Assembly: GCA_032128415.1 (NCBI GenBank) | Contig: JAQBGW010000067.1 | Span: 1 to 28,915 of the forward strand | Source: Ga0077527 sp032128415 | GTDB taxonomy: Bacteria; Pseudomonadota; Gammaproteobacteria; Burkholderiales; SG8-41 | DNA length: 28,915 nt | Direction: 5' to 3' | Part shown: positions 16,028 to 23,272 of the stretch, piece after piece | Numbering within the stretch: the first letter of the stretch is position 1 | Layout of the letters: each line of letters begins with the position of its first letter | The notes under the pieces: model-generated | Told to the model about the DNA's origin: nothing | Seen by the model: the letters and a program-made list of their open reading frames with translations, nothing else | Database searches by the model: none | Made by a program: the position numbers and the translations under genes

Positions 16028-17011
16028 ATGAATACCACCGCATGCCGCGTTTTGCGCGTGACACTGAGCGCACTGACCCTGATTGCCGTCACCATGGCTG
16101 GCGCCACGGCACAGACTTTCCCGACCAAACCCATACGCGTCATCAATCCGGCGTCACCCGGCGGCAACAGCGAGTATTTTTTCCGGCTGCTGACCAAGAA
16201 AATGGTTGAAAATCTCGGCCAGAATCTGGTCATGGATTTCCGGCCCGGCGCCGGCGGCACCATCGGCGGTGAAATCATTTCGACCAGCCTGCCCGACGGC
16301 TACACCACCGGCCTGGTCGCGGCGAGTTTCGTCATCAATCCGTCCACCTACAAGAAATTGCCCTTCGACACCGCACGCGACTTCATGGGACTTGGCATCA
16401 TTGTCGACGTGCCTTCAGGGCTGGTCGTACATCCTTCGATGCCGGTGCGCAACGTGCAGGACCTGATCGCGCTCGCGCGAAAAAAACCCGGGCAAATTTT
16501 CTTCGGCAGTTCAGGGCGCGGCGGCATCGGACATCTCGCCGGTGAAATGCTCAATGCAGCAGCAAACATCAAGCTCGTACATGTCGCCTACAAGGGTGCG
16601 GGGCCGGCAATGATCGACACCATCTCGGGACAGGTGCAAATGCTCTTCGCCAGCATGCCGGCGCTGGTGCCACATGTGAAATCCGGTCGGCTGCGCATGA
16701 TCGGGCAATCGGGCGAGAAGCGCTCGGTCTCAGCCAAGGACGTACCGACCCTGATCGAGTCCGGCGTCAAAGGCTACGTTGTGCGCAGCATGTTCGGCTT
16801 CATCGGCCCGGCCGGTATTCCACTCCCGATTGCCGAAAAGCTCAATGGTGCGCTGGCCGCAGCGATCAACGATCCCGAGAACAACAAAACACTCATTGCG
16901 CGCGGCGCTGAACCTGTTGGCAGTTCGATTGCAGAACATCAAGCAGCCATCAAGTCCGAAATCGCCAAGTGGCGGACGGTGGCCAAAGCGGCCGGGGTCA
17001 CTCCGCTGTAA
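16028..17011 (+). CDS. Bug/TctC-family extracytoplasmic solute-binding receptor
   Basis: The 327-aa protein has a signal peptide (about 1-29, with a cleavage-like ATAQT) followed by FPTKPIRVINPASPGGNSE, the standard opening of Bug receptors, including the first ligand-binding loop. Later blocks typical of the family are RPGAGGTIGGE, VHPSMPVRNVQDLI, HVAYKGAGPAMID and GQVQMLFASMPA. These periplasmic proteins bind small carboxylates or amides, sometimes for a TctAB permease. No TctA or TctB gene is present here, so it is an orphan receptor, as is common in Burkholderiales. The start at 16028 has GAGGAG just upstream (16017-16022). The next gene, a gamma-glutamyltransferase-like enzyme, starts 157 bp downstream. 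Confidence 0.93.
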   Translation: MNTTACRVLRVTLSALTLIAVTMAGATAQTFPTKPIRVINPASPGGNSEYFFRLLTKKMVENLGQNLVMDFRPGAGGTIGGEIISTSLPDGYTTGLVAASFVINPSTYKKLPFDTARDFMGLGIIVDVPSGLVVHPSMPVRNVQDLIALARKKPGQIFFGSSGRGGIGHLAGEMLNAAANIKLVHVAYKGAGPAMIDTISGQVQMLFASMPALVPHVKSGRLRMIGQSGEKRSVSAKDVPTLIESGVKGYVVRSMFGFIGPAGIPLPIAEKLNGALAAAINDPENNKTLIARGAEPVGSSIAEHQAAIKSEIAKWRTVAKAAGVTPL

Positions 17012-17168
17012 CGCGCATTACCGCTTACTGCCGACGGACGCTTACGATCAATTCCATCGCGCGTGCCGTCGGCATTGAACCGCGGTGGCGCGGTGGCTGC
17101 GCTCCATCTGAGTTAAAATCCGGAGCCTTGCACACCCCGTTTTTTAATATTAATTTTCAAGAGATTTC

Positions 17169-18758
17169 ATGACGCCCTTCGACTACCAGTTTCCCTACAC
17201 CTCGCAACGCATGCCGGTACTGGCGCGCAATGCCGTCGCCACTTCACAACCCCTGGCGGCGCAAGCCGGTCTGCGCATGATGCTCAAGGGCGGCAATGCC
17301 GTGGACGCCATACTCGCCTCCGCCATTGCGCTGACCGTTCTGGAACCGACCAGCAACGGCATCGGCAGCGACGCCTTCTGCATTTTGTGGGATGGCAAGA
17401 AACTGCACGGCCTCAACGCCTCGGGACGCTCGCCCGCAGCCTGGACACCGGATCGTTTCAAAGATGCACAGGAAATGCCGCGCCGCGGCTGGGATTCAGT
17501 GACCGTGCCGGGCTGCGTATCGGCCTGGGCAGAAATGTCGCAGAAGTTTGGCAAACTGCCATTCGCCGATTTGTTCGAGCCGGCCATCAAATATGCCAAC
17601 GATGGTTATATGGTGACTCCCACCATTGCCAGGCTGTGGGCCAATCAGGCACCCGAACTGAAGGATCAGCCGGGCTACGCCGAGGCGTTCATGCCGCGCG
17701 GCCGGGCGCCGGCGCCGGGCGAAAAATTCTCTTTCCCGGCACAGGCCAGAACACTCGCCCGCATTGCAGAAACCCGGGGGGAAGCATTTTACAAAGGCGA
17801 TCTCGCCGAAAAAATTGTCGCTTGTGCCAAACAGCACGGCGGCGCCATGACACTCGATGATCTGGCCAGCCACAGCAACGACTGGGTGGAACCAATCGGC
17901 ATCGATTATCGCGGCTACACGCTGCATGAAATTCCGCCCAATGGTCAGGGCATCGCCGCATTGATGGCGCTGGGCATCATGGAAAATTTTGACGTGGCGC
18001 AACTGCCGGTCGATTCGCCGGACAGCCTGCATCTGCAGATTGAGGCGATGAAACTCGCCTTTGCCGACATCAACGAGTACGTGTCCGATCCGGCAACGAT
18101 GCGCGTCAAACCTGCCGACATGCTCGACAAGGCTTATCTGAAAAAGCGCGCGCAGCGGATCGACATGAAAAAAGCGCTTGATCCGAAATTCGGCCAGCCA
18201 CCCACCGGCGGCACCGTGTATCTGACCGCGGCCGATGAGTCCGGCATGATGGTGTCGTACATTCAGTCCAACTTCGCCGGCTTCGGTTCGGGCGTGGTGG
18301 TCCCCGGCACCGGCATCAGCCTGCAGAACCGCGGCTACGGCTTTAACCTGAAAGCCGGACACGCCAACGTCGTCGCGCCGCGCAAGCGCCCCTTCCATAC
18401 CATCATCCCCGGCTTCCTGACCAAGGACGGTAAACCACTGATGAGTTTCGGCGTCATGGGCGGCTCGATGCAGGCGCAGGGCCACATGCAGGTGGTGTCG
18501 CGCATGGTTGATTACGGGCAGAACCCTCAGGCTGCGGCGGATGCGCCGCGCTGGCGCATCGATGCCGGTCTGACTGTAGGCATCGAGCAGGGTGTGCCCG
18601 AGCAAACGCTCGCCGCGCTCCGCGCCCGTGGTCATAACATGCCGCAGGCGGATCGCTGGTCTACGGACTTTGGCCGCGCCCAACTCATCTACAAAATGGA
18701 TGATGGCTACTTTGCAGCGTCCGAACGCCGTACCGACGGTCAGGCAGTCGGTTTCTGA
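17169..18758 (+). CDS. Gamma-glutamyltransferase-family Ntn hydrolase
   Basis: This 529-aa protein matches the Ggt family: N-terminal ATSQPLAAQAGLRMMLKGGNAVDA, the EPTSNGIGSDAF block, and an autoprocessing site at GGTVYLTAADESG, where Thr349 would become the N-terminal nucleophile of a small subunit of about 181 residues. A C-terminal GGSMQAQGHMQV block also fits. Family members cleave or transfer gamma-glutamyl groups. No signal peptide is seen, so unlike E. coli Ggt it is likely cytoplasmic, closer to YwrD-type enzymes or acylases of unknown substrate. The ATG at 17169 follows AAGAGAT. Its position next to a solute receptor suggests uptake and hydrolysis of a glutamyl or amide compound, which is inference. 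Confidence 0.9.
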   Translation: MTPFDYQFPYTSQRMPVLARNAVATSQPLAAQAGLRMMLKGGNAVDAILASAIALTVLEPTSNGIGSDAFCILWDGKKLHGLNASGRSPAAWTPDRFKDAQEMPRRGWDSVTVPGCVSAWAEMSQKFGKLPFADLFEPAIKYANDGYMVTPTIARLWANQAPELKDQPGYAEAFMPRGRAPAPGEKFSFPAQARTLARIAETRGEAFYKGDLAEKIVACAKQHGGAMTLDDLASHSNDWVEPIGIDYRGYTLHEIPPNGQGIAALMALGIMENFDVAQLPVDSPDSLHLQIEAMKLAFADINEYVSDPATMRVKPADMLDKAYLKKRAQRIDMKKALDPKFGQPPTGGTVYLTAADESGMMVSYIQSNFAGFGSGVVVPGTGISLQNRGYGFNLKAGHANVVAPRKRPFHTIIPGFLTKDGKPLMSFGVMGGSMQAQGHMQVVSRMVDYGQNPQAAADAPRWRIDAGLTVGIEQGVPEQTLAALRARGHNMPQADRWSTDFGRAQLIYKMDDGYFAASERRTDGQAVGF

Positions 18759-18793
18759 TCGGTCATCGCCGTAACACAAGAGCATCTGACAGC

Positions 18794-19318
18794 ATGAAAT
18801 ATTCCATCGGTGATCGCAAAGTCGTCTGCAAAGGCAACAACTGGATCGCCCCCAACGCCACTGTCATCGGCACGGTCGTACTTGAGAACAATGCCAGCAT
18901 CTGGTGGAACTGCGTGCTGCGCGGCGACAATGACCTCATTACCATCGGTGAAAATTCCCAGGTGCAGGACGGCTCAGTATTGCATGCCGATCCGGGCTTT
19001 CCCCTGACACTGCACAAAAACGTCAGCGTCGGACATATGGCCATGTTGCACGGCTGCACCATCGGTGAAGGCAGTCTGGTAGGCATCGGCGCGGTCATAC
19101 TCAACGGCGCAAAAATCGGCAAAAACTGCCTGATCGGCGCACGCGCCTTCATCGGTGAAGGCAAGGAAATCCCCGATGGCTCGATGGTGCTGGGCATGCC
19201 GGGCAAGGTGGTTCGTCAACTTTCGCCCGAAGAAATCACGCGTATCAACGCAATTGCTGATCACTATGTGCAGAATTCGCAGCGCTACCGTAAAGAATTA
19301 ACAGTCGACGAATCCTGA
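18794..19318 (+). CDS. Gamma-carbonic-anhydrase-like hexapeptide-repeat protein (YrdA/PaaY type)
   Basis: The 174-aa protein is built of hexapeptide repeats forming a left-handed beta helix. The three zinc-binding histidines of the gamma-carbonic anhydrase family are present: H64 (VLHAD), H81 and H86 (VGHMAMLHGC). Length and motifs match YrdA/PaaY-type proteins, which form trimers in the cytoplasm; proteins of this type include carbonic anhydrases and thioesterases, so the reaction is not certain. It starts 35 bp after the Ggt-like gene without a strong Shine-Dalgarno sequence, and the small gene that follows begins 21 bp after its stop. The genes on this strand from 17169 onward may form one transcript. 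Confidence 0.93.
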   Translation: MKYSIGDRKVVCKGNNWIAPNATVIGTVVLENNASIWWNCVLRGDNDLITIGENSQVQDGSVLHADPGFPLTLHKNVSVGHMAMLHGCTIGEGSLVGIGAVILNGAKIGKNCLIGARAFIGEGKEIPDGSMVLGMPGKVVRQLSPEEITRINAIADHYVQNSQRYRKELTVDES

Positions 19319-19339
19319 AGTGCACGCATGGAGGGACCG

Positions 19340-19570
19340 ATGTCGGGGATGACGAAGTTCGGCTTCAAAATCAAGACCCGCGGCGGCATGGTCGTCGAGA
19401 ATCTGGTAATCCATGCGCGCGTCAGCGAAGAAGCGGAGAAGAAACTTCGCCAGATTTACCGTGACTGCGAGATTCTGGAATGCTTAGAGCTCGCGCAAGA
19501 AAAACGCGGCGACGGTCTGGATCTGGAAGGCGTCATTTCCCTGATCAGCAAACAGGGCGATAACCGCTAA
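19340..19570 (+). CDS. Small conserved-looking hypothetical protein (76 aa)
   Basis: The protein is about 76 aa with the pattern MTKFGFKIKTRGGMVVENL at its start, then an Arg/Glu-rich helix and a Cys pair in CEILECLEL. I recall similar small proteins next to other genes in Betaproteobacteria, but no function. A strong Shine-Dalgarno sequence GGAGGG (19330-19335) sits 4 nt before the ATG at 19340. An in-frame ATG at 19328 overlaps that sequence and is less likely. It lies 21 bp after the gamma-carbonic-anhydrase-like gene. The stop TAA sits in the loop of a small palindrome (ATAACCG / CGGTTAT, 19560-19577). The next gene is convergent. Confidence 0.8.
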   Translation: MSGMTKFGFKIKTRGGMVVENLVIHARVSEEAEKKLRQIYRDCEILECLELAQEKRGDGLDLEGVISLISKQGDNR

Positions 19571-19591
19571 CGGTTATTCGTCAGCGCCGTT

Positions 19592-20497
19592 TCAGCCATC
19601 CTTGCCGGCACGCCGCCCGTGTACCAGGCGCAGTCCGGATACTGAATTGCGCTCCACTGCCGCTTTGCGTTCCGCCGCCAAAGCAGTCCGCGCACCAGAC
19701 GGCACAGCGCGCACTGCCGGCGACACTACTGCTGAACCCGCGTTGAAAAATCCGCAGCTCGTCAATTCCTGCAGCAGTTCCGCGTAATGCTTTGCACCGC
19801 GGCTCGCCGGTGCATGCTCGAATACGTCCTGATTACAGGCCGGGCTTTCCGCGAGACTGACATTCTCGGCGATACGCGTTTCGCACACCTCCGCGCCATA
19901 GCGTTTGCGCAATTGCTGCTCGATGTCCACCGACATCTTGCGTCGGGCATCGTAACGCGTGATCAGATAGCGTCGTGGCACACGCCGCTTCAGCACCTGC
20001 TCCAGCGCCTTCAGTGTGCGCTCCATCTGCTGCGCTCCCCGCATCGCCAGATAATCCGTGGAAATCGGGATGATCACCCCGTCTGCCGCAAACAGGCTGC
20101 TCAGCGACAGCACGCCCAGCATCGGGCACACATCCATCAGTACCGTGCGCCCCGCTGCTTCGCGGTCCAGCGCCGCTGCCAGCCGACTCAGTACCGCAGG
20201 ACCTTTGCCGAACTGGGTGTCGATTTTCGACAACTCGAGATGCGACGGCACCAGCGTCCAGCCGCTGCGGGTCGCCAGCATCAAAGACGTAAGTGGTGTG
20301 TTGTGGGCATACAAGCCATACAGACTGGCGTCTGCTCGTGGCACCATAATTCCGCACACGCAGGTCAGGTGCGCCTGGGGGTCAAGATCAATCACCAACG
20401 GATCAGCGCCATCCCGCGCCAGCAGCCCGGCAAGATTCAAAGCCGTCGTCGTTTTACCGACACCACCCTTCTGATTAAATATCGCGATACGCGCCAT
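19592..20497 (-). CDS. ParA/Soj-family ATPase (orphan)
   Basis: The 301-aa protein starts MARIAIFNQKGGVGKTT, with the deviant Walker A motif (K10-GGVGK-T16), and has Walker A' VIDLDPQAHLT (D37, D39) and a Walker B-like VLMDVCPML. These ATPases bind DNA or membrane and position DNA, protein clusters or other cargo. No ParB, MinD-like partner or parS-like repeats were found nearby, so it is an orphan whose cargo is unknown. The C-terminal segment (about 245-301) is longer than the core and Arg/Ala-rich. The ATG at 20497 is preceded by a good GGGAGG Shine-Dalgarno. It is convergent with the 19340 gene and divergent from the small membrane protein at 20845. Confidence 0.92.
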   Translation of the reverse strand: MARIAIFNQKGGVGKTTTALNLAGLLARDGADPLVIDLDPQAHLTCVCGIMVPRADASLYGLYAHNTPLTSLMLATRSGWTLVPSHLELSKIDTQFGKGPAVLSRLAAALDREAAGRTVLMDVCPMLGVLSLSSLFAADGVIIPISTDYLAMRGAQQMERTLKALEQVLKRRVPRRYLITRYDARRKMSVDIEQQLRKRYGAEVCETRIAENVSLAESPACNQDVFEHAPASRGAKHYAELLQELTSCGFFNAGSAVVSPAVRAVPSGARTALAAERKAAVERNSVSGLRLVHGRRAGKDG

Positions 20498-20774
20498 GCC
20501 GTCCTCCCGTGCCGGCCGGACCGGATTAGGTCAGGCAGGGCCGGTTATTTTGCTCTAAAAATCAGTAAGTTGGCAACCGCTGTTCATTGCAGATACGAGC
20601 AAATTCATTCAACCTGTTGCCGTACAGGCACGATGTCGTGCCGGCGGCTGAGCCAGATTTCGCCGGGATAGACTCGAAAACAGCAGACCGCGCTTTCCAA
20701 TTCCACCAAAAATTCACTAAAATAAACAAAGACGTGTCGGAATCGACAGGCATATAGGCCGGCTCTTGTGCATT
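20498..20774. other. Intergenic region upstream of parA-like and small membrane protein genes
   Basis: This stretch of about 277 bp has lower GC than the coding parts and no convincing gene. A possible 88-aa frame on the minus strand (20562-20828) has no Shine-Dalgarno, crosses the promoter of the small protein and shows no family likeness. The region presumably contains the promoter of the ParA-like gene, but I cannot fix its elements. Confidence 0.5.
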
Positions 20775-20802
20775 TTGGCAATAACCGCAAAACTCATATA
20801 CT
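20775..20802 (+). promoter_or_regulatory. Sigma-70 type promoter for the 45-aa membrane protein
   Basis: TTGGCA (20775-20780) and TATACT (20797-20802) are separated by 16 bp. The predicted transcript begins near 20809 and has a leader of about 36 nt before the ATG at 20845. Confidence 0.65.
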
Positions 20803-20844
20803 CTGCCATATAAATTACATGGGTACATTACAAGGATATTTTTA

Positions 20845-20982
20845 ATGGCGTTCTACACTTTTTACGGTATCGCAATCGTTGTGCTAGTCCTGCATTTCAC
20901 TGGTTGGCTGAAACGCAATCGGCTCGATTGGATGGTACTCGTGGTTGCCGCCGCCGTTTTCCCGGCAGTCATTTTCCTGTAA
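20845..20982 (+). CDS. Small two-helix membrane protein (45 aa)
   Basis: A 45-aa frame runs from the ATG at 20845 to the TAA at 20980-20982. Its translation has a hydrophobic helix (about 4-21), a positively charged loop (KRNRLDW at about 26-32) and a second hydrophobic helix (about 33-45). This suggests an inner-membrane hairpin with the loop in the cytoplasm. Support for a real gene is good for its size: AAGGA (20832-20836) 8 nt before the ATG and a near-consensus promoter upstream. I do not recognise the family. A perfect 8-bp hairpin (20982-21001) directly follows the stop but lacks a T-run. Confidence 0.7.
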   Translation: MAFYTFYGIAIVVLVLHFTGWLKRNRLDWMVLVVAAAVFPAVIFL

Positions 20983-21001
20983 TGCTGCTGGCGAGCAGCA
21001 T
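20982..21001. repeat. Perfect hairpin after the small membrane protein gene
   Basis: ATGCTGCT (20982-20989), loop GGCG, AGCAGCAT (20994-21001). The position just after the stop suggests a 3' end structure; without a T-run it is not a standard intrinsic terminator. Confidence 0.55.
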
Positions 21002-21080
21002 CGCCGCACCACAAATGCCGGTAACATCACTGCGGTGAACCACCCCAGTTGATATAGATAAGGTCAGCCCGGCCATCACG

Positions 21081-21830
21081 TCACTTGAAAATGAGTGCCG
21101 CACCGCTCACCAGCAGCACCATGCCGACCGCGCGACTGAACACCGCCTGATTGAAACGGCGCACGACGCGCGCACCCAGCACCGAACCCGCCACCATCAT
21201 CGGCAGTGCCGCCGCCAGCAGTATCAGAGTGCCGCTGTCGTACAACCCAAGCATCACGTAACCCGCAATCCGGGTCAGCCCCTGAAACAGCATGACCGTG
21301 GTGATGGTGACCCGGAATGCATCTCTGCCGAGATGCACGGCATTCAGATAAATCACATACAGCGGGCCTGCGGCTCCGCCGAACAGCGAACCGATGATGC
21401 CGGCCGCGAAGCTGGTCAGCCCCGCCACCACCAGCAACCACCGGGACGGGACGGCCGGCGTGCGATTGGCGAACGCCATCACGTAGAGCGCATAGATCAC
21501 CACAAATACGCCCAGTGCTCGACCCAGCGGACGCGGATCCAGCAACGTCAGCAGATAAATCCCGACGAACACGCCGAGCAGGCTGCCGGGCAGGATGCGC
21601 CAGATTTCCTCCCAGACGATTTTCCGCCAGTCGAGCATGCCATGACCGACCGACGAGAGCATGTTGAGCACGGTGACCACCGGCACCGTGACCGGAACCG
21701 GAAATACCAGTGACAGCAACGGTACCGCCACCGCGCCACCGCCAAAACCGGCGCCGCCGCGCACCGCAAAGGCAACCATGATCACCAGCGCGCAAAAAAT
21801 AATCTGCGGCAGACTCAGGGATTCCATCAT
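21081..21830 (-). CDS. TauE/SafE-family membrane permease
   Basis: The 249-aa protein is mostly hydrophobic, with about seven to eight membrane segments. Its opening half contains FAVRGGAGFGGGAVAVPLL, and the corresponding part of the second half contains GIIGSLFGGAAGPL, the internal repeat typical of the TauE/SafE (DUF81) family. Members are proposed exporters of sulfite, sulfoacetate or other organic anions; the substrate here is unknown. The start ATG at 21830 overlaps the stop of the MFS gene upstream (ATGA, 21827-21830), so the two are translationally coupled and probably serve related substrates. A longer open frame reaches to 22406 but only through the out-of-frame MFS gene. Confidence 0.92.
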   Translation of the reverse strand: MMESLSLPQIIFCALVIMVAFAVRGGAGFGGGAVAVPLLSLVFPVPVTVPVVTVLNMLSSVGHGMLDWRKIVWEEIWRILPGSLLGVFVGIYLLTLLDPRPLGRALGVFVVIYALYVMAFANRTPAVPSRWLLVVAGLTSFAAGIIGSLFGGAAGPLYVIYLNAVHLGRDAFRVTITTVMLFQGLTRIAGYVMLGLYDSGTLILLAAALPMMVAGSVLGARVVRRFNQAVFSRAVGMVLLVSGAALIFK

Positions 21831-23041
21831 GCATCCTTGCGCAATGCGCGCCGACCGGCATGCAAGGCCAACAGGGTCATTGCCGCCACTGCAGTAACCG
21901 CCCCATATGTCCAGGCGTAGCTGCCGATCAGCTGGTAGCCCAGCGTAAAAGCCGTCGGCCCGACGAGAATCCCGGCGAAATTCCAAACCATCGCGCCACC
22001 GGTTGCCACGCTGACCTGCCCCGGCGGACTGCGCCGTGCAACTTCTGCCGTGTAGAGTCCATTCCAGCCAATTGCCGTGACGCCAAACACTGCAAACAAT
22101 AAAGCGGTCAGCGCTACCGGCCAGCCCGGTTGCAGAAATGCGATGACCGCACAGCAGAGCAGTGTGCCGGTGGTCAGAATTTGCAGCATGCGCACACTGT
22201 CGCCGGTACGGTCGGCCAGCCAGCCCCACGCCACCCGACCCAGTACGCCGGCTATCTGCGACACCGACAGCATCAGTCCGGCTTCGATCAGCGTATAACC
22301 ACCCTCCCCAACCAGCATGATGACCGCGAATGTGCTGACGCAAATCTGCATGGACGCGAGACAGAACGCCGTCATGCCCAGCCAGCGCAACGCCGGTATC
22401 CGCCACACCAGCCGCACACCGTCGAATACGCGGATCTGTACCGGCAAATCGGCGCGCCGGTCGTCATCCCACGCTGCGCGCACCGGCTGCATTGCCAGCA
22501 ACGTCGCCAGTGACAACGCCAGAACCGGCACGAGCGCCCACTGCCATCCCCAGTTCAGCGTGATTACGGGTGCGATCAGCGCCGCCATCGCCCAAGCCAG
22601 CGGTACGCCGGTCTGCTTCAGCGAAAAAATGACATTACGGTGCTGCGGCGGACTGAAACGCAACAGCAGGTGCGCGGCCGCCGGCAGATTAATGCTCATC
22701 GCGACACCGATGAATACCGAAGCCACCGCCAGCGCCGCAATGCTGGAATGAAACCCGATGGCGAGACCGATGATGCAGCAGATCATGCCGATCTGGGTAG
22801 TACGGCAGGCGCCATAACGCGCAACCAGCCCCGTAAACAGCATCGAACCGAGCATCGCTGCCGCGTAAATCAGGCTCATCTGGTAGCCGATCATCGACGC
22901 TTCCACGTGCAGCGTGCGCGCCAGTTCCGGCGCGATCACCGGAAACACCGCGGTGCCCATCGCGCCTGCGACCTGTGCCGCGGTAGTTGCCGCCACCACC
23001 GCGGTAACGGTGGATCGCGGATAGCGCGCCGTCGTGCTCAT
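21827..23041 (-). CDS. Major facilitator superfamily transporter (copy 1)
   Basis: The 404-aa protein has about 12 membrane segments and MFS signatures, including the loop 2-3 region with RYGACRTTQ, FSLKQTGVPLAW in the middle, and WGWLADRTGDSVR in the second half. It is clearly paralogous to the MFS protein at 25244: both share IGYQ, RTTQ, AAAH, KQTGVP, GWLADR, GWNG and RLSPPG or RRSPPG at matching positions. The start at 23041 has a weak GGCAGG upstream. The TauE/SafE gene is coupled to its stop. The substrate is unknown; carboxylate or aromatic compounds are common for MFS in these operons. Confidence 0.92.
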   Translation of the reverse strand: MSTTARYPRSTVTAVVAATTAAQVAGAMGTAVFPVIAPELARTLHVEASMIGYQMSLIYAAAMLGSMLFTGLVARYGACRTTQIGMICCIIGLAIGFHSSIAALAVASVFIGVAMSINLPAAAHLLLRFSPPQHRNVIFSLKQTGVPLAWAMAALIAPVITLNWGWQWALVPVLALSLATLLAMQPVRAAWDDDRRADLPVQIRVFDGVRLVWRIPALRWLGMTAFCLASMQICVSTFAVIMLVGEGGYTLIEAGLMLSVSQIAGVLGRVAWGWLADRTGDSVRMLQILTTGTLLCCAVIAFLQPGWPVALTALLFAVFGVTAIGWNGLYTAEVARRSPPGQVSVATGGAMVWNFAGILVGPTAFTLGYQLIGSYAWTYGAVTAVAAMTLLALHAGRRALRKDA

Positions 23042-23186
23042 ACCTGCCGATCACGGCAGGCTGCTGACGTAGCGATCAACGTCATTGCGATGCAGTAACT
23101 CATGTACAGGGTGATTACGCCAGGCACCGGAAATCCGAGGAAGAAAACACTGCCGGAAAGAAGCGCCGATTATAGCGATGCACATG

Positions 23187-23237
23187 GTTCACATGTTCCA
23201 TTGGTTCACATGTTCCATTGGTTCACATGCCCCATTT
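23187..23237 (+). repeat. Three tandem 17-bp repeats upstream of the caspase-like gene
   Basis: GTTCACATGTTCCATTG occurs identically at 23187-23203 and 23204-23220; a third copy at 23221-23237 differs at three positions. A partial CACATG precedes the first copy. The array ends about 35 bp before the ATG at 23273, in promoter or operator position. No protein binding to it is known to me. Confidence 0.92.
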
Positions 23238-23272
23238 CCCTCTGCACTACCCTCTGATATGCTATCTCTGGT

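Noticed and set aside
19560..19577. Terminator between the 19340 gene and the ParA-like gene
   Set aside because: The palindrome is only 7 bp with no T-run; it overlaps the stop codon and may be chance.
20562..20828. Minus-strand 88-aa frame in the gap before the small membrane protein
   Set aside because: It crosses a near-consensus promoter, has no Shine-Dalgarno and has no family resemblance.
21831..22406. Extension of the TauE/SafE frame upstream to 22406
   Set aside because: This part overlaps the MFS gene in another frame; the ATGA overlap at 21827-21830 marks the true start.
23187..23237. CRISPR-like array
   Set aside because: The repeats are directly adjacent without spacers and number only three.
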